Source: Phycisphaerales bacterium (GTDB lineage Bacteria; Planctomycetota; Phycisphaerae; Tepidisphaerales; Tepidisphaeraceae). From it: a stretch of 5,734 nucleotides of DNA. Positions within the stretch are counted from its first letter, which is position 1. Each line of letters opens with the position of its first letter. The notes beneath the pieces are model-generated. The model saw nothing but the letters and a program-made list of their open reading frames with translations, ran no database searches and was not told where the DNA came from. The position numbers and the translations under genes were made by a program. Shown one piece after another: positions 1 to 5,731 of this stretch. The DNA lies in the NCBI GenBank assembly GCA_003153655.1, contig PMAK01000261.1, forward strand, positions 25,449 to 31,182. Reading direction: 5' to 3'.

Positions 1-734
1 TCATCGCGGAAATATTCGGCGATCGTGCAGGCGACTTTCACAGATCGCACGCGCATCAGCGGTGCTTCGTCGCCCGTGCTGACAACAACAACGCATTTTT
101 TCAGGCCATCCTCGCGGAGACTTTTCTGCAGAAATTCCTGCACTTCGCGCCCACGCTCGCCAACCAGGGCAACGACCGACACCTCCGCGCTGGTATGCTT
201 CGCGATCTGCCCGATGAGCGAGCTTTTGCCGACGCCGGGGCCGGAAAATATTCCCATCCGCTGCCCAAGCCCGCACGTATGCAGCGCATCGATGGAGCGG
301 ACGCTCGTGGAGATCGGCTGATCAATGTTGATGCGCGACATCGCTGCCACGGATCGGGCGTCGATGCGGCGGCGCGTCCCCATCGGCAGCGGCGGCTTGT
401 TATCGATCGGCTGACCAAAGCCGTTAAGGACGCGCCCCAGAAGGCGATGCGTGCAATTGATCGTGGGGGCGGCACTGAGATTTTCGATGGGGTCGCCCCG
501 GGCTACGCCGCTGGTGGAATCGAGAGCCATCAGCAGCGTCCGGTCTTGTTGAAATCCGATCACTTCCGCGGTGGATGTGTGTCCGCCAAAGCTGGTAATC
601 CGGCAGAGTGACCCCACGGGGAGGGCGAGATCGATGGCATCAATGGTCAGGCCCCCGATGGCCTGCACTTGACCCACCACACGATAAGGCAAGACGGATT
701 CCACCACATCCACCTGCGAATCGAGATAGCTCAA
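1..734 (-). CDS. fliI: Flagellar export ATPase FliI, N-terminal 244 residues (3' end off window)
   Basis: FliI is the F1-beta-like ATPase at the base of the flagellar type III export gate; it works with FliH and FliJ to unfold and deliver export substrates. The reading frame is open from 734 to the left edge and gives 244 codons plus two bases. An N-terminal beta-barrel region (about residues 15-90) is followed by the nucleotide-binding domain, with a Walker A loop GPGVGKSS at 165-172 and the family block GERGREVQEF at 192-201. Walker B and the C-terminal helical domain should lie beyond the window, since FliI is usually about 440-455 residues. I chose TTG at 734-732 as the start. It overlaps the fliH stop (TTGA), gives a protein beginning MSYLDSQVDVV, and has GGAGG four bases upstream. 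GTG codons at residues 8 and 10 are weaker alternatives. The family call is near certain; the exact start is not. Confidence 0.95.
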   Translation of the reverse strand, partial: MSYLDSQVDVVESVLPYRVVGQVQAIGGLTIDAIDLALPVGSLCRITSFGGHTSTAEVIGFQQDRTLLMALDSTSGVARGDPIENLSAAPTINCTHRLLGRVLNGFGQPIDNKPPLPMGTRRRIDARSVAAMSRINIDQPISTSVRSIDALHTCGLGQRMGIFSGPGVGKSSLIGQIAKHTSAEVSVVALVGERGREVQEFLQKSLREDGLKKCVVVVSTGDEAPLMRVRSVKVACTIAEYFRD

Positions 735-1435
735 GTGGCCTCCGCGGTTTTGTCGGGGAGCAGCTCCGCAAAGATGCGGTCGAGCTGGGCATCGAGATCT
801 CCGTCAATCTGGCCGTGGATTGTGAAGACACGCGCTCCACCGGGAGCAATCCCCGGATCACCCAGCAGTTCGACATGCTTGAGTTGCGGCCACGCCATGC
901 GGAGATGGGGCATTTCGGTTTCAAGCGTTTTAAACTGCGACGGATTCACGGCGATTCGGACATCGGCCGCATGAACGGCAAGGGCGAGGGCTTCCGTCAC
1001 ATTCTGGCACATGACTTTGGGGTCCAAAGCCCCCTGCCGCTTGGTCACGCGCCGGGCGATCCGGCACGCGAGATCGACCACTTCCGTCAGAACCCGGCTC
1101 TGAAGATCCGCGCGGCTGTCATCGAGTTGACGCGCGGCTTCGGTAAGGGTCTGAATGAGCTTCGTCATCGCGGCGGTATTTTCCGCCAATGCTTGCGCGT
1201 GGCCCGATTTTTTGCCTTCATCCGTTCCCTGGGCAAGGCCGAGGCGGCGCCCTTCGGCCAAGCCTTCGATGCGGGCCTGGGATTTAATTTCGCGGCCTTC
1301 CGCTTGGGCGGCGGCAGTGATCTGCTCCGCCTTTTTCTGGGCGCGAAGAATCACGTTCCGCGCGGCGGCCTCGATATCCTGCATCGAAAAAGCGGAAACA
1401 CTGATCGGAGCGTCGGCGGCTTTGATGAGGCCCAT
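731..1435 (-). CDS. fliH: Flagellar assembly protein FliH
   Basis: FliH is the cytoplasmic, elongated dimer that binds the FliI N-terminus, restrains its ATPase activity and links it to the C-ring; it resembles the peripheral stalk of F-type ATPases. The protein has 234 residues, the normal FliH size. Residues 20-50 are Ala/Lys/Glu-rich and probably helical. Residues 54-82 are a regular glycine repeat, A-xxx-G with Gly at 58, 62, 66, 70, 74 and 78 and Ala at 82, a hallmark of FliH. The C-terminal domain ends in the family pattern DPGIAPGGARVFT (193-205) followed by GQIDGDLDAQLDRI (208-221). ATG 1435 is preceded by GGAG with six bases of spacing. The gap to fliG is 30 nt, and the stop overlaps the fliI start. 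Identification rests on motif, length and gene order. Confidence 0.93.
   Translation of the reverse strand: MGLIKAADAPISVSAFSMQDIEAAARNVILRAQKKAEQITAAAQAEGREIKSQARIEGLAEGRRLGLAQGTDEGKKSGHAQALAENTAAMTKLIQTLTEAARQLDDSRADLQSRVLTEVVDLACRIARRVTKRQGALDPKVMCQNVTEALALAVHAADVRIAVNPSQFKTLETEMPHLRMAWPQLKHVELLGDPGIAPGGARVFTIHGQIDGDLDAQLDRIFAELLPDKTAEAT
739..743 (-). promoter_or_regulatory. Shine-Dalgarno supporting a TTG start for fliI
   Basis: GGAGG lies inside the last codons of fliH, four bases before the TTG at 734-732. The spacing is slightly short. Together with the TTGA stop/start overlap it suggests translational coupling of fliI to fliH, and it is the main reason for preferring this non-ATG start. 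Confidence 0.55.
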
Positions 1436-1465
1436 GGGTTTCTCCCGGCACGGAAGCTATTTGAA

Positions 1466-2452
1466 TCAGACAACCATTTCTTTTTCGCCGCCGCGGCCCG
1501 CGATGATGATTTCGCCCGCATCTTCCAGGCGGCGCACGATATCCACGATCTTCTGCTGAGCGGCTTCCACGTCGCTGACACGCACGGGACCCATATATTG
1601 CATGTCTTCGGCGATGAGCTGGGCGGCCCGTTCGGACATGTTCTTGAAAATCTTCTGCTTGAGATCCTCGCTGGCCGTCTTCAGCGCCAGGGCCAGCTCT
1701 TCGTTGTCCACTTCCTTGAGCACGGATTGAATCCCCTTGTCGTTGACCAGAAGAATGTCCTCGAAGACGAACATAAGACGTCGAATCTGCTCGACGAGAT
1801 CGGGATCCTCCGCTTCAAGGCCTTCCATGATTCCTTTTTCCGTGGAACGGTCGGCAAGATTGAGAATTTCTGCGACGGTATCCACGCCCCCCGCTTTTTC
1901 GAAGGTCTGGCTGACGATGTCCGAGAGACGATGTTCCAGCCCCCGCTCCACTTCCTTGATGACCTCGGGATTGGTCTGCTCCATGTTGGCCACGCGCTTG
2001 ACGACCTCGATCTGCTTCTGGCTCGGGAGGCCGACGAGGATTTCGCTCGCCTTCTGCGACGGAAGATGCGCGAGGATAAGGGCAATCGTTTGCGGATGCT
2101 CATCCTGAATGAATGTCAGCAGATTTTCGCTTTCGGCTTTCTGGAGAAAGGAAAACGGGGAGATCTGAACCTGCTGGGTAACCTGCTTAATGATGCGGTT
2201 GGCGTCGTCGTCGCCCAGGGATTTTCGGATGAGGGCCTTGGCGTATTCGAGGCCCCCTTCGCTGACATAGGAATTGGCCAGGGCGAGATTGTAGAACTCG
2301 CCAAAAATCCCCTTTCGGGTGTCCATCGTCACTTCGCCGATGCTGGCGATCTCGCGGCTGACATCCTCGACGGCCTCAGGCGGCAAGCGTTTGAGAATTT
2401 CAGCGGCCTGCTCCTGAGTGAGCGAGAGGAGCAGGATCGCGGATTTGCGCAC
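1466..2452 (-). CDS. fliG: Flagellar motor switch protein FliG (5' end uncertain)
   Basis: FliG is the C-ring rotor protein; its N-terminal domain sits on FliF and its C-terminal domain meets the MotA stator to make torque. From GTG 2452 it has 328 residues. The middle-domain signature EHPQT is at 118-122. In the C-terminal domain the torque-helix charges can be aligned by eye with E. coli K264, R281, D288, D289 and R297: here K258, R275, E282, D283 and R291, so all charges are kept (Asp to Glu once). NMSERAA (271-277) and MGPVR (287-291) are typical. The start is problematic. The in-frame codons just upstream of the GTG read NKAELSG, matching the conserved FliG N-terminus, but are closed by TGG and TGA without a canonical start, and no good Shine-Dalgarno precedes the GTG. 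See the separate finding. It lies 57 nt after fliF if the GTG is used. Confidence 0.96.
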   Translation of the reverse strand: MRKSAILLLSLTQEQAAEILKRLPPEAVEDVSREIASIGEVTMDTRKGIFGEFYNLALANSYVSEGGLEYAKALIRKSLGDDDANRIIKQVTQQVQISPFSFLQKAESENLLTFIQDEHPQTIALILAHLPSQKASEILVGLPSQKQIEVVKRVANMEQTNPEVIKEVERGLEHRLSDIVSQTFEKAGGVDTVAEILNLADRSTEKGIMEGLEAEDPDLVEQIRRLMFVFEDILLVNDKGIQSVLKEVDNEELALALKTASEDLKQKIFKNMSERAAQLIAEDMQYMGPVRVSDVEAAQQKIVDIVRRLEDAGEIIIAGRGGEKEMVV

Positions 2453-2508
2453 ACCGGAAAGTTCTGCCTTGTTCCATCAGGCCGAGTTTTACCCCGGCCA
2501 CCTTTCGA

Positions 2509-4155
2509 TCATCTGTTCAGCCAGCGCTTGACGAGGTTGGCCGCCGCGTCTGGGTTGGCGGTGACCATCTGCTGCACCTGCTCAAGCATCTGCTGCGCCT
2601 TGACGGTTTCGGGGTCGAGTTCCATGCCATCCAGAGAATTGGCGTTTTCCGAGGCTTTTCCGACGATGGATTCATTCCCATTCAGCGTGGTGTCATCTCC
2701 GCCGTCCATTGCGTCGATGGCGGTCGCGGTGGCGGGCACGCCTTTGCGAACCATCATGGAAACCATGAATAAACTCAGGACCGCGAGAAGACCGACGCCG
2801 ATTTCCTTGCCATGCCGGCCCACGGTGCCGGTGAATGGCGAAGTGGCGGCGGCTTGCATATCGACGGGAGCTTCGGGCGGCATCACGTCGCTGTAGGAGC
2901 TGACATAGAGGGCGTCATCCACAACCGGCGCGCATCCTTTGATCGCGCTGCGGATTTGCAGCAGCTGCGCGTTCATGTAATTCGTCAGCGCGGTTGGATC
3001 GTCCGGGTCTTTGCCGCCGTTCTCGTTTTTATAGGCCTGTATGAAATAAGTGCGCGGGATGCGGACGGAAGCGCTGACAAGCGTGGCGTCGCCGGAGCCT
3101 TGCTTGACGATTTCATCCTTCTTGAAATGATCGTTCTCGAATTCAGACTGGTCGCTGGAACTGGTTGATCCGCCCGCCCCGCCGCTGCCACTGGGTAGAG
3201 ACATCGCGGTATTCGGGACCGCCCCCACTTCCTGCGATGACGCGGGCTCAGCCGTCTGGTCATCGGTGGTTTCCTGCGTATGGGTCGGCAGTGAAACGAC
3301 CTGCTTGGGATCAACCATGTGAGTCGTGGTCACGGTTTGGGCGGTGTTGACCTTGACAGTCACGCCGACAATCGCGCCGCGGATGTCCTGGAGGGCATCA
3401 GCCAGAATTTTTTCGCGGTAGTGGTCTTCCCAATGTTTCTGAAGCTCAACCCCGTCGTCGCCGGAGCCCAGGTCATCGTCGGACTTATCCTTGATGGTAA
3501 ACGGGACCCCGTCGATCGTCACATTGATATTGCTTCGGGCAAGGCCCGCTTGGCCGCCGCTGACAGTTCCCGCGACGGCGTCGGCAAGCTGCCGGTTGGC
3601 GGTCGTGCTGTTGCGGCTCGTGGTGACCATCACCGTGGCGACCGGCTGAACATCGTTGCCGTCCAGACGCCGCTCGGTGGTCGGATCGATGACGACCGCC
3701 GCGTCCTGAACGCCGGGGAATCGCCGGATGATCGAAGCAAGCAGCCGCTGCCTTTCCTCAAGAAACATTTTGTCGGTCTTGTCTGGCGGATCGAGCCAGT
3801 TCATCTGCTTGGTCATCTCATCAAAGCCCTGATCGAAATTCCGCGGCAGCGCCTGCGAGTAACCCAGGACCGCGAGAACTTCCACCTTCCGGTCGGCCGG
3901 GACATAAACTTTGTCGCCAACCGTTTTGTATGGGATGGCCTGCGCCTGGAGGCTGGTGGCGATCTGCCCGAGCTCGTCCTGCGAAAGAGATTGATCCAGC
4001 AGGGGCGACATCTCCGGCTCGGCGGCCCAGTGGGCCCACCAGAGCAGCGTCATCACCATGATGGTCAATAGCGACACCACGAGCATCTTCTGCGTGGCCG
4101 AGAGGCCTGTGAGCTGCTCCTGAATTCGCGTGATTTGTGCTTTGAGAAATTCCAT
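2509..4155 (-). CDS. fliF: Flagellar MS-ring protein FliF
   Basis: FliF assembles the MS ring in the cytoplasmic membrane, the platform for rod, export gate and C-ring. The 548 residues match the usual length (E. coli about 552). In order: a cytoplasmic N-terminus; transmembrane helix 1 at about 25-44; ring-building YscJ/FliF domain at about 50-220, including DKVYVPADRKVEVLAVLGY (81-99) and the ERQRLLASIIRRFPGV stretch (134-149); a periplasmic C-terminal region with a Ser/Gly/acidic low-complexity linker at about 296-345; transmembrane helix 2 at about 451-469; and a cytoplasmic tail ending in NPDAAANLVKRWLNR, the FliG-binding end. ATG 4155 has a strong AAGGAGG eight bases upstream. It follows fliE by 47 nt. 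No truncation or frameshift is visible. The ring sequence is divergent from enterobacterial FliF but collinear with it. Confidence 0.97.
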   Translation of the reverse strand: MEFLKAQITRIQEQLTGLSATQKMLVVSLLTIMVMTLLWWAHWAAEPEMSPLLDQSLSQDELGQIATSLQAQAIPYKTVGDKVYVPADRKVEVLAVLGYSQALPRNFDQGFDEMTKQMNWLDPPDKTDKMFLEERQRLLASIIRRFPGVQDAAVVIDPTTERRLDGNDVQPVATVMVTTSRNSTTANRQLADAVAGTVSGGQAGLARSNINVTIDGVPFTIKDKSDDDLGSGDDGVELQKHWEDHYREKILADALQDIRGAIVGVTVKVNTAQTVTTTHMVDPKQVVSLPTHTQETTDDQTAEPASSQEVGAVPNTAMSLPSGSGGAGGSTSSSDQSEFENDHFKKDEIVKQGSGDATLVSASVRIPRTYFIQAYKNENGGKDPDDPTALTNYMNAQLLQIRSAIKGCAPVVDDALYVSSYSDVMPPEAPVDMQAAATSPFTGTVGRHGKEIGVGLLAVLSLFMVSMMVRKGVPATATAIDAMDGGDDTTLNGNESIVGKASENANSLDGMELDPETVKAQQMLEQVQQMVTANPDAAANLVKRWLNR

Positions 4156-4163
4156 CGCTCAGC

Positions 4164-4170
4164 CCTCCTT
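4164..4170 (-). promoter_or_regulatory. Strong Shine-Dalgarno for fliF
   Basis: AAGGAGG is a full match to the anti-SD core and lies eight bases before ATG 4155. It is the best ribosome-binding site in the window, in line with the many FliF copies needed per basal body, and it fixes the fliF start. Confidence 0.8.
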
Positions 4171-4202
4171 GGCCGAGGATCGCATCTGTGAAATTTAAGA
4201 CC

Positions 4203-4511
4203 TCACACCGAGATCTGTTTGATTTCTTCGTAAGCGTCCATGAGTTTTGCGCGAATGGTCAAAAGCGTCTTGAAGGCCAGGTCCGACTTTTCGACCGCGG
4301 TCATGACGCCCGTGACGTTTTCGTTTTGCCCGGTGGCGACATCATTCACCGCCTTGGAGGCGTCCTGCTGAAGCCGCGAGACTTCGTCAATGCTTTTATT
4401 CAGCATGTCGGCAAAGCTGGAGCCGGTGGTGGCGTCCGGCGACGACGACTTCCCCGGCGTCTGCGTGATGCCGGTGATGTTGCCGAGATTGTTTGCTGCT
4501 CCCTGGATCAT
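4203..4511 (-). CDS. fliE: Flagellar hook-basal body protein FliE
   Basis: FliE is a small exported protein that forms the junction between the MS ring/export gate and the proximal rod. It has 102 residues (E. coli 104). The first 30 residues are Gly/Thr/Ser/Asn-rich. The rest is helical, with the family pattern SFADMLNKSIDEV (32-44), then TGVMTAVEKSDLAFKTLL (67-84), then IRAKLMDAYEEI (86-97). No signal peptide is expected, since FliE leaves through the flagellar export gate. The ATG at 4511 is 17 nt after the flgC stop and lacks a recognisable Shine-Dalgarno, so translation may be coupled to flgC. A nearby ATG at 4525 is out of frame and meets TGA after five codons. Confidence 0.94.
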   Translation of the reverse strand: MIQGAANNLGNITGITQTPGKSSSPDATTGSSFADMLNKSIDEVSRLQQDASKAVNDVATGQNENVTGVMTAVEKSDLAFKTLLTIRAKLMDAYEEIKQISV

Positions 4512-4528
4512 TGCTTAGCTGCCATACT

Positions 4529-4933
4529 TTACGCCAAAAGCCGCAGACTGGAATTGAACATCGACTTTGCGGTGTCCATCATCGTTACGTTCGCTTCATA
4601 CGCCCGCGAGGCTTCCAGGGCGTTGACGAATTCTACCGACAGATCAATGTTGGGATAGCTGACGTATCCATCCTTATCAGCGTCGGGATTGCCGGGGTCG
4701 TACCGTTTGGGAAACGGAGAGGGATCAGTCTGGATCGATTTCACATGGACGCCGGGCTTTGAGGAATTTTCGGCCTGTCCTGGGGCGAAGAGGACAAATC
4801 GCCGGCGATACGGATTAGACTTGCCGCTGGCGTCGCGCAGCGTATTGATGTTGGCAATATTGCCGGCGACCGTGTCCATGCGGGTGCGCTGAGCCGTCAA
4901 TGCGCTGGCGCCCATGTCGAGAATATCAAACAT
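4529..4933 (-). CDS. flgC: Flagellar proximal rod protein FlgC
   Basis: FlgC is an axial protein of the proximal rod, exported through the flagellar type III gate. It has 134 residues, the same as E. coli FlgC. The N-terminal helix carries the rod/hook signature, ASALTAQRTRMD (9-20) and AGNIANINT (23-31). The loop PYRRRFV (41-47), the segment DPSPFPKRYDP (70-80) and DKDGYVSYPNI (86-96) are FlgC-specific. The C-terminal helix contains EASRAYEANVTM (107-118), which packs against the N-terminal helix in the polymer. ATG 4933 lies three bases after the flgB stop, with an AAGGA about nine bases upstream inside the end of flgB, so flgB and flgC are almost certainly co-translated. Confidence 0.97.
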   Translation of the reverse strand: MFDILDMGASALTAQRTRMDTVAGNIANINTLRDASGKSNPYRRRFVLFAPGQAENSSKPGVHVKSIQTDPSPFPKRYDPGNPDADKDGYVSYPNIDLSVEFVNALEASRAYEANVTMMDTAKSMFNSSLRLLA

Positions 4934-4936
4934 TGT

Positions 4937-5335
4937 TTACTTTCCTTCCTTAAGCGCGGTTTCCATCATGGAATACTGATCCCGAAGCAGTTCCACTGCC
5001 AGGGAGTGCATGAGGGCGTTCTTCGCCTGATCGCTCATGAGTTGCTCCATCGAACGGTTATTGCCGTCATGGAAGAGAATTCCTTTGCGCGGGTGCTGAA
5101 TGTCCATGGAGATATCTTCAAATTGCACGCTGCCCGGGGCCGCCGTATCCTGCTGTTTTACCTTTTTGGCCAGCAACGTTTGAAACTGGTCCAGCGAAAG
5201 ATCCTTTTGTATAAAGCCGGGCGTGGACGAATTCGCCACGTCCTCGCCGAGCAACCGCTGCCGCGCATCGGTGAACTCAAGCCATTTTTCCAGAACCGGC
5301 TCGTTTCCCTGATTGAGAAGACGATCCAGATACAT
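4937..5335 (-). CDS. flgB: Flagellar proximal rod protein FlgB
   Basis: FlgB is the cell-proximal rod subunit, exported by the flagellar type III apparatus and contacting FliE. From ATG 5335 it has 132 residues, close to the E. coli length of 138. The N-terminal part contains TDARQRLLGEDVANSSTPGF (22-41), the rod-protein pattern RQ-x-ANxxTPG(F/Y). The C-terminal helix contains the DGNN turn (90-93) and the run AKNALMHSLAVELLRDQ (104-120), ending in SMMETALKEGK. The frame stays open to a TTG at 5353, but ATG 5335 is preferred because GGAGG sits five bases before it and because the extra six residues would place the Shine-Dalgarno inside the gene. It is the first flagellar gene of the block, 108 nt after the regulator. 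Confidence 0.94.
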   Translation of the reverse strand: MYLDRLLNQGNEPVLEKWLEFTDARQRLLGEDVANSSTPGFIQKDLSLDQFQTLLAKKVKQQDTAAPGSVQFEDISMDIQHPRKGILFHDGNNRSMEQLMSDQAKNALMHSLAVELLRDQYSMMETALKEGK

Positions 5336-5340
5336 TTGAA

Positions 5341-5345
5341 CCTCC
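5341..5345 (-). promoter_or_regulatory. Shine-Dalgarno for flgB
   Basis: GGAGG lies five bases before ATG 5335 and selects that start over the in-frame TTG at 5353. It lies immediately downstream of the sigma-54-like element at 5349-5364 and would be upstream of a transcript started there. Confidence 0.7.
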
Positions 5346-5348
5346 GAT

Positions 5349-5364
5349 ATCAAATCCCGTGCCG
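5349..5364 (-). promoter_or_regulatory. Imperfect sigma-54 -24/-12-like element before flgB
   Basis: On the minus strand the sequence reads C-GGCACG-GGAT-TTGAT, against the sigma-54 consensus TGGCACG-N4-TTGC(A/T). Ten of the twelve defined positions match and the GG to -12 spacing is correct. The mismatches are the first T and the important C of the -12 GC. The gene upstream encodes a sigma-54-type regulator, which makes such a promoter plausible here. Against it, the predicted transcript would start near 5338, downstream of the flgB Shine-Dalgarno. Treat it as a candidate only. Confidence 0.3.
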
Positions 5365-5368
5365 GGAT
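5354..5368. repeat. Perfect 6-bp inverted repeat in the flgB upstream region
   Basis: ATCCCG-(3 nt)-CGGGAT forms a perfect palindrome with a three-base centre. It covers most of the sigma-54-like element and lies just upstream of the flgB Shine-Dalgarno. It could be an operator or a small hairpin in a longer leader, or it may be chance; the sequence alone does not decide. Confidence 0.4.
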
Positions 5369-5416
5369 AAACCTTCCGAAAAATCCGCCCGTGAGCGACG
5401 TAAATCACCGCGAATA

Positions 5417-5443
5417 CTGCGCAACTTGGCGCAGAAACTGCGC
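5417..5443. repeat. Triple GCGCAG/CTGCGC inverted-repeat cluster after the regulator gene
   Basis: Read on the minus strand from 5443, the order is GCGCAG, TTT, CTGCGC, CAAGTT, GCGCAG. The middle arm can pair with either neighbour, giving two mutually exclusive 6-bp GC-rich hairpins with loops of three or six bases. The first abuts the TAA of the regulator directly. No T-run follows, so it is not a canonical intrinsic terminator. It may protect or attenuate the transcript between the regulator and flgB. Confidence 0.5.
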
Positions 5444-5731
5444 TTATTCATGGGCAATCGCCTCCGCTAGTTCGCCTTCTTCGCGCCAGCGTTTAAGCTT
5501 CATGCCGAGGGTTCGGACCCCGATCCCCAGAGCGCTGGCGGTGCGGACGCGATGGCCTTTAAACTGCTGGAGCGTGCTGAGAATCACCTGCTTTTCGATA
5601 TCAGCCAGCGGACGCCCGGCAAGACCTTCAGCGACCGGCGCCGCGTGATGCTGCTTGAGCCAGGGCTCGATGGTCTGCGCACGGATCACACCCGGCTCGC
5701 TTTCGAGGACGACCGCGCGCTCGATAATGTT
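5444..5731 (-). CDS. C-terminal Fis-type DNA-binding end of a sigma-54-dependent (NtrC family) regulator, partial
   Basis: The 95 residues visible are the linker and DNA-binding tail of a bacterial enhancer-binding protein. The start, NIIERAVVLE, is the end of the AAA+ domain just after the usual RELxN motif. A linker of about 30 residues follows (around SEPGVIRAQTIEPWL). The Fis-like helix-turn-helix is DIEKQVILSTLQQFKGHRVR, then TASALGIGVRTLGMKLKRWR. The receiver and most of the AAA+ domain lie off the right edge, so FlgR, FleR or FlrC identity cannot be assigned. The codon just upstream, at 5734-5732, is an in-frame TAG where the family normally has Glu, Gln, Lys or Arg. Either the gene is interrupted or the window end is unreliable. 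A GTG at 5689 could give an 81-residue Fis-only product. Its position before flgB suggests it controls flagellar genes. Confidence 0.85.
   Translation of the reverse strand, partial: NIIERAVVLESEPGVIRAQTIEPWLKQHHAAPVAEGLAGRPLADIEKQVILSTLQQFKGHRVRTASALGIGVRTLGMKLKRWREEGELAEAIAHE

Noticed and set aside
608..2896. A 762-codon open frame on the plus strand opposite fliH and fliG
   Set aside because: Its codons are in exact register with those of fliH and fliG on the minus strand (both have codon boundaries at 2 mod 3). In that register a stop appears only opposite TTA, CTA or TCA codons, which these GC-leaning genes rarely use. It runs across both genes because they happen to share a frame. Its protein matches no family I recognise, and the opposite strand clearly encodes FliH and FliG.
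3319..4071. A 250-codon plus-strand open frame opposite fliF
   Set aside because: It is in the same codon register as fliF (1 mod 3), so it is a codon-bias shadow of fliF. The same explanation covers the shorter plus-strand frames at 195-611 (fliI), 4188-4658 (fliE) and 5006-5470 (flgB).
4512..4525. ATG at 4525 as an alternative start between flgC and fliE
   Set aside because: It opens a frame that stops after five codons and is out of frame with fliE.
5336..5353. Extension of flgB to an in-frame TTG at 5353
   Set aside because: The six added residues contain the GGAGG of the better start and have no Shine-Dalgarno of their own; ATG 5335 fits the FlgB length and N-terminus.
5369..5416. Possible intrinsic terminator or sigma-70 promoter upstream of flgB
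   Set aside because: There is a short T-run preceded by only a 4-bp GTGA/TCAC pairing with a long loop, and TTGCGC lacks a credible -10 at proper spacing. Neither reaches a reportable level.
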